A stretch of DNA of 41,884 nucleotides from UBA7672 sp034439955 (GCA_034439955.1 JAWXBJ010000180.1:1-41884); one strand, 5' to 3'. Counted from the first letter of the stretch, positions 19,220 through 28,701 are shown. Translations and numbers: made by a program. The notes: generated from the letters alone by a model not told the origin.

Positions 19220-20398
19220 GTGAGCGAGAATATCAGGGTCTCTTTGCTCGGCGCTACCGGCTCGGTCGGAACCTCGACACTGGACATATTGACCGTAGCA
19301 TCCCCGGGTGGGCCGACTTTCGACGTTGTCGCGCTGACGGCCAACCGGAATGTCGAAGGGCTGGCGCGAGCGGCCCTTGCAACCCGGGCCGACATCGCGG
19401 TCATTGCCGATCCCGGCCTTTACGGAATGCTCAAGTCCTTGCTCGCCGGCTCGGGCGTCGAAGCCGCTGCAGGCGCCGATGCGGTTGTGGAGGCTGCTGG
19501 CCGTCCGGCTGACCGGGTGGTCGCCGCGATCGTCGGCATAGCTGGCCTGCCGTCCACACTCGCTGCGGTGCGCCAGGGCGCTGGAGTGGCGCTCGCCAAC
19601 AAGGAGAGCCTAGTCTGCGCGGGCGCCCTGCTCAACGAGGAAGCGCGCAGGTCGGGCGCGCGACTCCTTCCAATCGATTCGGAGCACAATGCGATATTCC
19701 AGGTGCTGGACCGGCCAGAGCGGGTCGAGAAACTCATCCTGACGGCGTCCGGCGGACCGTTCCGGATGACGTCTCTCCATGACATGGCGGCGGCGACGCC
19801 CGAACAGGCTTGCGCCCATCCCAACTGGATGATGGGGGCGAAGATTTCCGTCGATTGCGCGACGATGATGAACAAGGGGCTGGAGCTGATCGAGGCGTCC
19901 TACCTGTTCGGCGTTTCGCAGGACCGCATCGAAATCCTTGTGCATCCGCAATCCATCGTTCACAGCCTTGTCGCGTATGATGACGGGTCGGTGCTGGCTC
20001 AGCTCGGGCTGCCCGACATGCGCACGCCGATCTCGTACGCCCTCTCCTGGCCGAACCGCATGCCGCTTCCCGGCCTCGAACGCCTTGATCTCGCCAAGAT
20101 CGGGCGCTTGGATTTCTTGGCTCCTGACCTTGAGCGCTTTCCCGCGCTCAGACTTGCCAGGGCAGCGGTATCCGCAGGCGGAGCCGCCGCCATTGCTCTC
20201 AATGGCGCGAACGAGGTCGCGGTGGCGGCCTTTTTGCAGCGACGGATTGGATTCTTGACGATAGCTGAGGTGGTCGGCGAAGTTCTGGACGATTTTCTTG
20301 CCATGGGACTGGCCACGCCGGACAGTTTCGAAGCCGTCTACGACATAGACCGCCTCGCTCGCGAGCGTACGATCAAGAAGCTTCGCGTCGCAGCCTAG
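19220..20398 (+). CDS. dxr: 1-deoxy-D-xylulose-5-phosphate reductoisomerase
   Basis: Second step of the MEP isoprenoid pathway, turning DXP to 2-C-methyl-D-erythritol 4-phosphate with NADPH. 392 residues from a GTG overlapping the cdsA stop; the open frame runs much further upstream, but only this start gives the family N-terminus. The NADPH loop GATGSVG is at residues 11-17; ANKESLVCAG, PIDSEHNAIFQ and ISVDCATMMNKGLELIEA form the metal and substrate site. It supplies the precursor used by uppS two genes upstream. Confidence 0.97.
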   Translation: MSENIRVSLLGATGSVGTSTLDILTVASPGGPTFDVVALTANRNVEGLARAALATRADIAVIADPGLYGMLKSLLAGSGVEAAAGADAVVEAAGRPADRVVAAIVGIAGLPSTLAAVRQGAGVALANKESLVCAGALLNEEARRSGARLLPIDSEHNAIFQVLDRPERVEKLILTASGGPFRMTSLHDMAAATPEQACAHPNWMMGAKISVDCATMMNKGLELIEASYLFGVSQDRIEILVHPQSIVHSLVAYDDGSVLAQLGLPDMRTPISYALSWPNRMPLPGLERLDLAKIGRLDFLAPDLERFPALRLARAAVSAGGAAAIALNGANEVAVAAFLQRRIGFLTIAEVVGEVLDDFLAMGLATPDSFEAVYDIDRLARERTIKKLRVAA

Positions 20399-20448
20399 CC
20401 GAATGGCCGGCCGGGAGGCGGAACAAGAGCAGTGAGAAATCTCGTCCC

Positions 20449-21636
20449 ATGGAAAAACTGATCTCGGTGCTCGCCTCGCCGATCCCGTTCATTCTGCTGA
20501 TTTCCCTCGTCATCACGGTGCACGAACTTGGGCACTATTGGGCCGGAAGGCTCTTCGGAGCCGCCGTGGAATCCTTTTCGGTGGGATTCGGGCGCTCGAT
20601 CGTCGAGATTCGAGACCGGCGCGGCACGCGCTGGCGGCTGAACTGGCTGCCGATAGGCGGCTTCGTCAAGTTCGTCGGCGAACTTCAGGGGCCGCAGGAC
20701 ACTCGCGAGGGGGCTGGAAACACCGAAATCATCGGCAAGGCTTTTTCCCAGCTGGGACCTCTGAAACGGCTTGTGATTTCTCTCGGGGGGCCAATCGCCA
20801 ATTTTGTCTTCGCCATCATTGTATTTGCCGGGCTGGGATTCTCGTTCGGCCTCGTCGAAGCCGAAGAGGTTCGCGTCAGTCGCGTCGCTTCGGGCAGCGC
20901 CGCCGAACTCGCCGGATTTCTTCCCGGAGACGTGATCCGGGTGGCGGGAGGCCGCGAGGTCCACACGTCCACGGACGTGATGCGCGCCACCATGCTGAGC
21001 GCCGGTGAGGCGGTCGATTACGAGATTTCCCGCAACGGCGAACCCTTTCTGCTGGTGGCGACCCCTCGCGAGACAGAAACGCGGAACGATGCGTTCAAGG
21101 TCGTCGAGAAGATCGGGCGCATCGGCCTCGAGATGGAACAGGTCAACCTCCACGTCCGCAAGCTCAACCCGATCGAGGCGGTAGGGTATGGTGCGACAGC
21201 CACGGCGGACGCACTCGGCAGTACGCTCACCGTTCTCAGGCGCCTCATTACGGGCAGGGACGGGTTGGACAAGATGAATGGCCCGGTCGGCATATTTGGC
21301 CTGTCCGACAACGTCACCGACGCCCAGATGAACCAGGAAGGCGTTGGTTTTGGCGAAAGACTCCTGCAGACAGGGCTTCGCCTAATCGAACTCGCGGCGC
21401 TGTTCTCAATCGGCGTCGGCTTTTTCAATCTTCTCCCCATTCCGGTACTCGACGGCGGGGCGGCGGTCATGTGTATCGCGGAAGCCACAACGGGACGCGA
21501 AATTCCCGAACGCGTGCAGCGTGTCGGGCTGACAATCGGACTTGCATGTCTGGTCAGCTTTGCGCTGGTGATCACCTGGAACGACGTAACCCGACCCGGC
21601 GGACCGCTTGAGGTTTTGTCCGGCATGTTGTCTTAA
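20449..21636 (+). CDS. rseP: RIP metalloprotease RseP (site-2 protease family)
   Basis: Intramembrane zinc protease that cuts anti-sigma factors and leftover signal peptides. 395 residues. The zinc motif HELGH is at residues 25-29 in the first helix; one PDZ domain follows the second helix (VSRVASGSAAELAGFLPGDVI), and the second active-site block is LLPIPVLDGG in the third helix. E. coli RseP has two PDZ domains in tandem and is longer (about 450); here only one is obvious. It lies 50 bases after dxr and 51 before bamA, the conserved envelope order. Confidence 0.95.
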   Translation: MEKLISVLASPIPFILLISLVITVHELGHYWAGRLFGAAVESFSVGFGRSIVEIRDRRGTRWRLNWLPIGGFVKFVGELQGPQDTREGAGNTEIIGKAFSQLGPLKRLVISLGGPIANFVFAIIVFAGLGFSFGLVEAEEVRVSRVASGSAAELAGFLPGDVIRVAGGREVHTSTDVMRATMLSAGEAVDYEISRNGEPFLLVATPRETETRNDAFKVVEKIGRIGLEMEQVNLHVRKLNPIEAVGYGATATADALGSTLTVLRRLITGRDGLDKMNGPVGIFGLSDNVTDAQMNQEGVGFGERLLQTGLRLIELAALFSIGVGFFNLLPIPVLDGGAAVMCIAEATTGREIPERVQRVGLTIGLACLVSFALVITWNDVTRPGGPLEVLSGMLS

Positions 21637-21687
21637 GACGCCTTGAGAGACCCCGCAGAGCGGTCCGGCCATGTAAAGAGGTAGGTG

Positions 21688-24225
21688 ATGCGGTCATTGT
21701 TCGCGAGCGCCCTGGCGCTGACGGCCTCGGCGGGCGCGATCATTGTGGCGCAGGATGTGACGCCGGCCGGGAAGGCATGGGCGCAGCAGCCGGGCGACGT
21801 CATCGCCCGCATTCTGGTCGAGAACAACCAGCGCATCGAGGCCCGCACCGTCCTTTCCTACCTGCTGGTGAAGCCGGGCGACCCTTATGATTCCGACCGC
21901 ATCGATCTGTCGTTCAAGGCTCTGTTTGCGACTGGGCTGTTCGCCGACGTGGTGTTCGAATGGCGCGGCAACGACCTTGTCGTGCGCGTCATCGAAAACG
22001 CGATCGTCAACCGCATCCTGTTTGAGGGCAACAATGCGGTAACGACCGAACGTCTCGAGGAAGAGACTGAGATCGAGCCCCGGGCGACCTTCACGCGCTC
22101 CCGTGTCGAACAGGACGTCCAGCGCATTCTCGAGCTATACCGCCGCGCCGGCCGTTTTGCCGCGACGGTTACGCCGCAGTTCAAGGCGCTGCCGCAAAAT
22201 CGCGTCGACCTGATTTTTGAGATCGAGGAAGGTCCGACTACGGGTATCCAGTCGATCAACTTCCTTGGCAATCAACGCTATTCGGACAACCGGCTCCGGC
22301 GCGAGATCTCGACGCGCCAGTCTCGCTGGTGGCGATTCTTCGAGAAGCGCGACAATTACAACCCGGGCCAGATCGAATACGACCGCGACCTGCTGCGCCA
22401 GTTCTACATGAATGAAGGCTACGCGGATTTCCGCACCACCTCTGCAGTCGCGGAGCTGACGCCCAATCGCGAGGACTTCTACGTCACCTTCACGATCGAT
22501 GAGGGAGAGCAGTACAATTTCGGCGAGCTGAAAGTCGAAACCGAGCTGGAAAAACTCTCCGGCGAGCGCCTCGCCCTGGTCCTGCCGATCAAGGAAGGGT
22601 CGCTCTTCCGCAGCAAGATGATCGAGGATTCGATCGACACGATCACATTTGCCGCCGGCACTGCCGGCTACGCTAATGTTGTAGTGCGCCCGCGCGAGAC
22701 CCGAAATCCTGATAACAACACGATCGATATCACGTTCGACGTTGACGAGGGCCCGCGCGTCTATGTGGAGCGCATCGACATCACCGGAAACACGCAAACT
22801 CTGGACCGCGTTGTCCGCCGCGAAATCCGTGTCGCTGAAGGCGACGCCTTCAACCGCGTCTTGCTGGACAACGCCAAGAACCGCATCCGCGCGCTTGGGT
22901 TCTTCAAGGCTGACTCCGTCGAAGTCACCGATGAGCCAGGCTCGATGGATGATCGCGCCGTCGTCAAGGTCAAGGTCGAGGAGGAAGCGACAGGCGAGCT
23001 TGCCTTCTCGGCGGGCTTTTCCTCGGCGGACGCTTTCCTATTCAGTGTCAGTGCTTCGCAGCGGAATTTTCGCGGCCGCGGCCAGTTCCTGAGCGCCCGG
23101 ATCCAGACCACTTCGCGCCAGCAGGATCTCGAATTCAGGTTCACGGAGCCGAAGTTCCAGGACCGTAATCTCGCGGCCGGCTTCGACCTTTTCGCAACCC
23201 AGTCCGATTTCTTCGACGAGGCCGGATTCTCGAACTCCATCGTCGGCTCCGGTTTGCGCCTTCTGTTCCCGCTTTCGGATTCCGACCAGCTTGGCCTGCG
23301 CTACAATCTTCGGAATGACGACCTTCAGCTCGATGCGAGGCTGACGGACTGTTCGACGGCCGCCTTCTTCCGCTCCTCGCTGTGCGACCAGCAGGGGAGC
23401 CGGCTGACGTCTTCGCTGGGTTACACGCTGACGCTGGATCGGACCAATGACTATCTCGAACCGACACGAGGCTACGACATATCGTTCAGCCAGGACATCG
23501 CCGGCCTGGGCGGGGATGTGAACTATCTCAAGAACGAACTGCGCGGAGCCGTCTATCGCGGCCTGTTTCCGGAAATCGTCGCCAGCGCGAAGTTGGAAGC
23601 CGGTTACATTGAGAGCTGGGGGGACGAATCGATCCGGATCAACAACCGCTTCTTCAAGGGCGGCAATTCGTTCCGGGGCTTCGACGTCGCCGGCATCGGG
23701 CCGAGGGAGGTGCAGTATTCCCACCTGACCGAAACGATCGCCGTGAATCAGGGCGTCGCGCCGCGCGAATTCTCCGTCCCGCTCCTTAACCTCGACGGGA
23801 CCCAGCAATCCAACGATCAGGGTCAGCTGCTGTTCACCTCGGCGCAGCGGGACGCGAGCGGCGTGATTCTGCCGGTTGAGGTCCGGCCGTTCAATGCACT
23901 TGGCGGCAAGGCGTATGCGATTGGCACCTTGGAAGTGTCCTTCCCAATACCGTATGCTCCCGAAGAGCTGGGGATCAGTGGAGCGCTGTTTACCGAGTTC
24001 GGCACAGTGGGGTTGCTGGACGATGTGGATCGTGACCGTCAGGCCAATGACCCGTTCAACGCCTTCCGCGTCGATGACAGCGCCAGCCTCCGGGCCAGCG
24101 CGGGCGTCAGCATTTTCTGGGACTCGCCGTTCGGACCGATTGCATTCGACTTCTCGCATATCTTCGCGAAGGAAGAATATGACCGGACCGAGGAATTCCG
24201 CTTCAGCACCAATACAAGGTTTTAA
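21688..24225 (+). CDS. bamA: Outer membrane protein assembly factor BamA
   Basis: Omp85-family core of the BAM complex that inserts beta-barrel proteins in the outer membrane. 845 residues. A signal peptide ends near KAWAQQPGD (about residues 1-33). POTRA repeats follow to about residue 420, then the 16-strand barrel. The lid-loop motif appears as FRGFDVAGIGP (E. coli VRGF) and the protein ends in phenylalanine (FRFSTNTRF), as barrel proteins do. A GTG three bases upstream is in frame; the ATG at 21688 is preferred, with AAGAGG about 10 bases before it. skp follows after one base. Confidence 0.97.
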   Translation: MRSLFASALALTASAGAIIVAQDVTPAGKAWAQQPGDVIARILVENNQRIEARTVLSYLLVKPGDPYDSDRIDLSFKALFATGLFADVVFEWRGNDLVVRVIENAIVNRILFEGNNAVTTERLEEETEIEPRATFTRSRVEQDVQRILELYRRAGRFAATVTPQFKALPQNRVDLIFEIEEGPTTGIQSINFLGNQRYSDNRLRREISTRQSRWWRFFEKRDNYNPGQIEYDRDLLRQFYMNEGYADFRTTSAVAELTPNREDFYVTFTIDEGEQYNFGELKVETELEKLSGERLALVLPIKEGSLFRSKMIEDSIDTITFAAGTAGYANVVVRPRETRNPDNNTIDITFDVDEGPRVYVERIDITGNTQTLDRVVRREIRVAEGDAFNRVLLDNAKNRIRALGFFKADSVEVTDEPGSMDDRAVVKVKVEEEATGELAFSAGFSSADAFLFSVSASQRNFRGRGQFLSARIQTTSRQQDLEFRFTEPKFQDRNLAAGFDLFATQSDFFDEAGFSNSIVGSGLRLLFPLSDSDQLGLRYNLRNDDLQLDARLTDCSTAAFFRSSLCDQQGSRLTSSLGYTLTLDRTNDYLEPTRGYDISFSQDIAGLGGDVNYLKNELRGAVYRGLFPEIVASAKLEAGYIESWGDESIRINNRFFKGGNSFRGFDVAGIGPREVQYSHLTETIAVNQGVAPREFSVPLLNLDGTQQSNDQGQLLFTSAQRDASGVILPVEVRPFNALGGKAYAIGTLEVSFPIPYAPEELGISGALFTEFGTVGLLDDVDRDRQANDPFNAFRVDDSASLRASAGVSIFWDSPFGPIAFDFSHIFAKEEYDRTEEFRFSTNTRF

Positions 24226-24226
24226 G

Positions 24227-24826
24227 ATGAAAATCCGTCACCTCGCGCTCGCCGCAACGGTGTTCGCCGGCCTCATCGCCCAGGCCATCGGCGCTGCCCA
24301 CGCCCAGACCAAAGTTTTCGTGGTCGATGAAGACATCGTCCGCAAGGGCAGCAAGATCGGTCAGGACATCCAGTCGAAACTCGGCGCCGTGCGCAATGAC
24401 GGCGTCACCAAGCTGGGCCTTGAAACCCTAGGTAAGGAGATCAAGGCCGAGGAAACCCGGCTGCAGCCCCAGACCCAATCCCTGACCAAGGAAGCGCTGG
24501 CGGCGAACCCGACCCTGAAGGCGCAGGTCGAGGCGTTGAACAAGAAGAAGGGCGAGTTCATGCAGAAAGCCGACTATCTTGACCAGAATCTCGACCAGCA
24601 GAACAACGCCGCAATGGTCGCCTTCGCCCAGGCTCTGGGTCCGGCCGTCGATCATGTGGCCAAGGAAGCTGGCGCCGACGTTGTGCTCAGCGCGTCTTCC
24701 ACCTGGTACATCAAGAATACATCTGATCTGAGCCAGAAAGTAATCGCGCGCCTCGATGCTACGACGCCTACCCTCGCGGCGCTCCAGACGGCTGCCGCCG
24801 CCGCTCCCAAACCCGCGACGCCCTAG
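24227..24826 (+). CDS. skp: Periplasmic OmpH/Skp-family chaperone
   Basis: Chaperone that guards unfolded outer-membrane proteins on their way to BamA. 199 residues with a clear signal peptide (positive start MKIRHLALAA, cleavage near AHA-Q at about residues 26-27). The mature part is charged and helical with long Gln/Lys/Glu-rich stretches, matching the tentacle helices of the family, and it ends in an Ala/Pro-rich tail. It starts one base after the bamA stop. Sequence identity in this family is low; the call rests on layout and on position between bamA and lpxD. Confidence 0.9.
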   Translation: MKIRHLALAATVFAGLIAQAIGAAHAQTKVFVVDEDIVRKGSKIGQDIQSKLGAVRNDGVTKLGLETLGKEIKAEETRLQPQTQSLTKEALAANPTLKAQVEALNKKKGEFMQKADYLDQNLDQQNNAAMVAFAQALGPAVDHVAKEAGADVVLSASSTWYIKNTSDLSQKVIARLDATTPTLAALQTAAAAAPKPATP

Positions 24827-24827
24827 T

Positions 24828-24841
24828 CCGGGCCGGCCCGG
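24828..24841 (+). repeat. 14-bp perfect palindrome at the skp-lpxD junction
   Basis: CCGGGCCGGCCCGG lies between the skp stop (24824-24826) and the lpxD GTG (24842). It fills the place of the lpxD Shine-Dalgarno, and no purine-rich site is visible. It could be a short-loop hairpin in RNA or a chance GC palindrome. Confidence 0.6.
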
Positions 24842-25858
24842 GTGCTGGACCGGCGTTTCTACCGGTTTACGGGCGCGGCGACCGCGCTCGAGATTGCCGG
24901 CGCCGTGGGTCTGGCTGTCATTCGGGGCGATCCGTCCCGGCTGGTCGTTTCGGTGGCGGCCTCAAGCGCTGCCGGCCGGGACGATCTCACATTTCTGGAC
25001 GAGTCTGACGATCCCGCCAACAAAAGCCTTAATGCAGGCGTGTGCTTCGCAACGTCCTCGTCGACCAGCCGGCTTCGCGGTGACACGGCAATCATTGAGG
25101 CGACCTACCCGCGCGCCGCTTTTGCCTTGGCGGCCGCCCGGCTCGTCTCGCCGCGCGAAATTGAATCGGGACAGTCTCATATCCACCCGGACGCCCGGAT
25201 CGGCGTCGATTGCGAGCTTGCGCCTGGCTGCGTGATCGGCGCCGGCGTCGCCATCGGGGCCAACGCCCGGATCGGCGCCAACAGCGTGATCGGACCCGGG
25301 GTGCAGATCGGTGCTCGAGCTAGCATTGGCGCCGGGGTCGCCATCCGCTGCGCCCTGCTAGGAGACGATGTGACGCTTCTCTCCGGAGCGGTGATCGGCG
25401 AGGCGGGCTTTGGCCTCTCGCCGACGCCCTCCGGTGGGATTTTGACACCGCATTTCGGCCGCGTGATCATCCAGGATGGCGCATCGGTAGGCGCCAATTC
25501 CTGCATCGACCGGGGACTGTTCGAAGACACCGTGCTCGGTGAAGGCGTTCACATCGACAATCTTTGTCACGTTGGACACAATACGCGCATCGGATCACAC
25601 ACCGTCATGGCGGCTTTCGCGGGCATTTCAGGGTCGGTTCAGATTGGCGATGGGGTCCAGATGGGCGGCCGGGTCGGCGTCTCGGATCACGTGACTGTTG
25701 GAGACGGAGCCCAGCTTGCTGCGGGCTCAGCAGTCTTGCGCGACGTGCCGGCCGGAGAGACTTATGGCGGCTATCCTGCCCGTCCCGTGCGCGCCTGGAT
25801 GCGGGAACTTGCGTGGCTCGCCCGCGAGGCGCAGAAGCGGCCGGACAAGAAGGCTTAG
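24842..25858 (+). CDS. lpxD: UDP-3-O-acylglucosamine N-acyltransferase
   Basis: Third step of lipid A synthesis, adding the second 3-hydroxyacyl chain from acyl-ACP. 338 residues. An N-terminal uridine-binding domain is followed by a left-handed beta-helix of hexapeptide repeats (from about residue 112, e.g. IGAGVAIGANARIGANSVIG). The catalytic histidine lies in NLCHVGHNTRIG. The start is a GTG directly after a GC palindrome with no clear ribosome site; translation may be coupled to skp. Note that lpxA follows after 19 bases, without fabZ between. Confidence 0.95.
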   Translation: MLDRRFYRFTGAATALEIAGAVGLAVIRGDPSRLVVSVAASSAAGRDDLTFLDESDDPANKSLNAGVCFATSSSTSRLRGDTAIIEATYPRAAFALAAARLVSPREIESGQSHIHPDARIGVDCELAPGCVIGAGVAIGANARIGANSVIGPGVQIGARASIGAGVAIRCALLGDDVTLLSGAVIGEAGFGLSPTPSGGILTPHFGRVIIQDGASVGANSCIDRGLFEDTVLGEGVHIDNLCHVGHNTRIGSHTVMAAFAGISGSVQIGDGVQMGGRVGVSDHVTVGDGAQLAAGSAVLRDVPAGETYGGYPARPVRAWMRELAWLAREAQKRPDKKA

Positions 25859-25877
25859 CGTCTTGAGATCGGGTCCG

Positions 25878-26669
25878 ATGGGCGTTTCCATTCACTCCCT
25901 TTCCGTCGTCGCGCCCGGCGCCGAGTTGGGCGAGAATGTCGAGATCGGTCCATTCTGCGTGGTCGGGGCTCAGGCTCGACTGGGCGACGGTGTGCGGCTG
26001 CTCAGCCATGTGTCCGTGACGGGCGCGACAACCATTGGACCGCGAACAGTCATTCACCCCTTCGCGGCGTTGGGCCATCCGCCTCAGGATCTCGGGTTTC
26101 GCGGTGAAGACACCCGACTTGTCCTTGGGTCGGACAATGTGCTGCGTGAGCACGTGACGATGAATCTGGGCACGCCGGGCGGGCGTCGCGAGACAAGGAT
26201 TGGTGACCGGGGATTCTTCATGGCTGGCGCGCATGTCGGTCACGACTGCATCGTTGGCGATGGCGTTGTGTTCGCCAACAATGCAACCCTTGGCGGTTTC
26301 GTGGTCGTGGAGGACTTCGTCATCATGGGCGGGCTGTCAGCTGTGCATCAGCTTGGGCGGGTCGGGAAATACGCTTTTGTCGGCGGCGGCGCGCCGCTGG
26401 TCGGTGACGTCATCCCGTTCGGGATGGTCGACAATCACGGCCATCTGCATGGGCTCAACCTCGTTGGGCTGAAGCGGCGGGGCTTCCGCCGCGAAGTTAT
26501 CAACGAGCTGCGCGCCGTCTATCGCGACCTCTTTCATGGCGCGGGCCAGTTCGATGACCGGCTCACCGAGACTGCCGAACGTTATGCTGCGCTGCCCGAA
26601 GCCATGATGATTGTCGATTTCATACGAGCCGGACAGAAACGCCCCTTGTGCATGCCGAGACGAGGATGA
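25878..26669 (+). CDS. lpxA: UDP-N-acetylglucosamine O-acyltransferase
   Basis: First step of lipid A synthesis: transfers a 3-hydroxyacyl chain from ACP to UDP-GlcNAc. 263 residues of hexapeptide-repeat beta-helix plus the C-terminal helical domain (RRGFRREVINELRAVYRDLF). The catalytic histidine is in GAHVGHDCIVGD, and the family blocks GHPPQDLGFRGE and REHVTMNLGTPGG are present. The frame is open upstream into lpxD; ATG 25878 gives the normal N-terminus (MGVSIHSLSVVAPGAELG). Its end overlaps the lpxI start. Confidence 0.96.
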   Translation: MGVSIHSLSVVAPGAELGENVEIGPFCVVGAQARLGDGVRLLSHVSVTGATTIGPRTVIHPFAALGHPPQDLGFRGEDTRLVLGSDNVLREHVTMNLGTPGGRRETRIGDRGFFMAGAHVGHDCIVGDGVVFANNATLGGFVVVEDFVIMGGLSAVHQLGRVGKYAFVGGGAPLVGDVIPFGMVDNHGHLHGLNLVGLKRRGFRREVINELRAVYRDLFHGAGQFDDRLTETAERYAALPEAMMIVDFIRAGQKRPLCMPRRG

Positions 26670-27517
26670 TGGCGACGAGACTTGGCATTATCGCAGGCGG
26701 CGGCGCCTTGCCGCGGAGACTCGCCGAACATGTCCGCACGAGCGGAGACGACCCTTTCCTGTTGGGCGTCAGCGGATTTGTCGATCCATCCCTGGTGGCC
26801 GAGTTCAACGGCGTGCAGTTTGCGATCGGAGAGATTGGAAAACAGATCGATGCGCTGAACGCGGCTGGCTGCAGGGACATTGTGTTCGCGGGCGTCGTGA
26901 AGCGGCCCGATTTTCAGCACCTGCGTCTCGACGTCCGGGGCGCCCTCATTCTTCCCCGTCTTGTCGCCGCCGCCGCCAAGGGTGACGACGCCCTGTTGCG
27001 AGTGATCGTCGCCGTCTTCTCTGAAGCCGGTTTCAATGTCCTCGGGGCGGACGACGTGATCGTCGAACTGCTGTGTCCAGCGGGGCCTCTCGGCGCGCAT
27101 AAGCCAGGCGAGGCTCACTGGTCCGACATTCGTCACGCCGCACGTATCGCTCGGGTGATGGGCGAGTTCGACATTGGGCAGGGCGCAGTCAGCTGCGGCG
27201 GTGTCATTCTGGCCGTCGAGGCGCAGGAAGGCACGGACAGCATGATCGACCGTTGCGCCGGCCTTCCTCCCGAATTGCGGGGGTCGCTCGCCAGCCGGAG
27301 AGGCGTTCTGGTCAAACGTCCCAAACCCATCCAGGAACGGCGCATCGACCTTCCCACGATCGGGCCGCAAACCGTGAAGAAAGCGGCTGCTGCGGGGTTT
27401 GCCGGCATTGCACTAGAAGCGGGCGGCGCGCTTGTGCTGGATCGCGCCGAGACCGCCGCGCTGGCTGACGCTTCCGGCCTGTTCGTCTATGGTTTCCGCG
27501 CCGACGAGACGGCATGA
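26666..27517 (+). CDS. lpxI: UDP-2,3-diacylglucosamine pyrophosphatase LpxI
   Basis: Cleaves UDP-2,3-diacylglucosamine to lipid X and UMP. It replaces LpxH in most alphaproteobacteria. 283 residues. N-terminal domain: LGIIAGGGALPRRLAE and AGVVKRPDF; C-terminal domain: EAQEGTDSMIDRCAGL and KRPKPIQERRIDLPTIG, all typical. Two adjacent ATGs (26666, 26669) overlap the lpxA stop, with GAGG directly before; the exact choice changes one residue. It lies between lpxA and lpxB as in Caulobacter. Confidence 0.95.
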   Translation: MMATRLGIIAGGGALPRRLAEHVRTSGDDPFLLGVSGFVDPSLVAEFNGVQFAIGEIGKQIDALNAAGCRDIVFAGVVKRPDFQHLRLDVRGALILPRLVAAAAKGDDALLRVIVAVFSEAGFNVLGADDVIVELLCPAGPLGAHKPGEAHWSDIRHAARIARVMGEFDIGQGAVSCGGVILAVEAQEGTDSMIDRCAGLPPELRGSLASRRGVLVKRPKPIQERRIDLPTIGPQTVKKAAAAGFAGIALEAGGALVLDRAETAALADASGLFVYGFRADETA

Positions 27518-28701
27518 TGCACGTATTTCTTGTCGCAGCCGAGGCCTCTGGCGATGCTCTCGGCGCCGACGTGATCGACGCGCTCCAGGCTGCCTACCCC
27601 ACAGTCAAAATTTCCGGCGTTGGCGGACCTCGCATGAGCGAGCGCGGGGTTCAATCCGGGGTCGATATGTCGGGCCTCGCCGTGCTTGGCCTCGTTGACG
27701 GGATGAAAGCCATCGGCCGGGTGAAGACAGCCGTGGCCGCCGTCGCCGCCGAGATCGCGCGGGTGGCGCCGGACGTAGTCGTGCTGATCGATTCGTGGGG
27801 GTTCATGTGGCGCCTCGCACGCGCGCTCAAGCTGGGAGGCGTTCGCGCCCGCCGCATCAAGCTAATCGGACCGCAGGTCTGGGCGACGCGGCCGGGCCGC
27901 GCCCGCGTGCTTGCAAAATGGTGCGATCATCTTCTCTGCATCCACGAGTTCGAGGCGCCCTTTTACAAGCGCTACGGCCTTCCAGTGACCGTCATAGGAA
28001 ACCCCGCACTCGGGCGAAACGAGCCGGGAGATGGAGCGCGATTCCGGAAAGCCCGCAATATCGAGCCTGGAACCCGCATCATCGGTCTGCTGCCAGGCAG
28101 CCGACCCTCGGAACTGAAACGGGTCGCTCCGGTCCTGGTCGCCGTCTGCGAACGCCTGTGCGCTCGTTCGGCGAACCGCACTATCGTCTGCGTCGTGGCG
28201 CCGGACATGGCTCCAGCCATCGCGACTATGTCGGCCAGCTGGCCGTTTCCGCACAAACTCGTTTTGGAGGAGAGCGAGAAGTCAGATGCATTCTCGGCGA
28301 TGGACATCGCCTTGGCTTGTTCCGGAACAGTGACGACGGAACTCGCCGTTCAGGGCGCGGCTCTGGTCGTCGGCTACAGGCTCGGCTGGGTCACTTGGGC
28401 CGTCGCTCGCCTGTTTCTCATGCGGTCGCGCTTCATCACCCTTCTGAACGTGGCGGCCGGTTCGGAAGTGGCGCCGGAATACGTCCAGACACGCTTCACT
28501 GCCGCCAACATCGCCCGCGCCGCCGCCCGGCTGTTGGAAGACCCTGCTGAGCTAGAAACCCAGCTCACGGCGCAGTCGCAGGCCTTGGCGCGGATGAAAG
28601 GGCCGGGGCGTCCCGCCGCCGCGATCGCAGCGGAAACGATCTTCAAGTCAGAGCTGGACTCAACGATCAATCCGTCTCGGGTTGAACGGAAAATGCTCTA
28701 G
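27514..28701 (+). CDS. lpxB: Lipid-A-disaccharide synthase
   Basis: GT19 glycosyltransferase joining lipid X and UDP-2,3-diacylglucosamine into the lipid A disaccharide. 395 residues. The N-terminus has the LpxB signature FLVAAEASGDALGADV; ISGVGGPRMSERG, VDGMKAIGRV and IGPQVWATRPGR follow, with LLPGSRPSELKRV and CSGTVTTELAVQG in the nucleotide-sugar half. The ATG overlaps the lpxI stop by 4 bases. It ends the plus-strand run: gltA converges with only 17 bases between the stops, and no terminator stem is seen there. Confidence 0.96.
   Translation: MMHVFLVAAEASGDALGADVIDALQAAYPTVKISGVGGPRMSERGVQSGVDMSGLAVLGLVDGMKAIGRVKTAVAAVAAEIARVAPDVVVLIDSWGFMWRLARALKLGGVRARRIKLIGPQVWATRPGRARVLAKWCDHLLCIHEFEAPFYKRYGLPVTVIGNPALGRNEPGDGARFRKARNIEPGTRIIGLLPGSRPSELKRVAPVLVAVCERLCARSANRTIVCVVAPDMAPAIATMSASWPFPHKLVLEESEKSDAFSAMDIALACSGTVTTELAVQGAALVVGYRLGWVTWAVARLFLMRSRFITLLNVAAGSEVAPEYVQTRFTAANIARAAARLLEDPAELETQLTAQSQALARMKGPGRPAAAIAAETIFKSELDSTINPSRVERKML

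Noticed and set aside
20405..20412. GGCCGGCC before rseP, also inside the palindrome before lpxD, as a shared intergenic signal
   Set aside because: The same 8 bases occur inside birA (about 3549-3556), so it is expected by chance in GC-rich DNA.
23038..24159. 373-residue open frame antisense to bamA
   Set aside because: Shadow of the bamA barrel; no motif, no start context.
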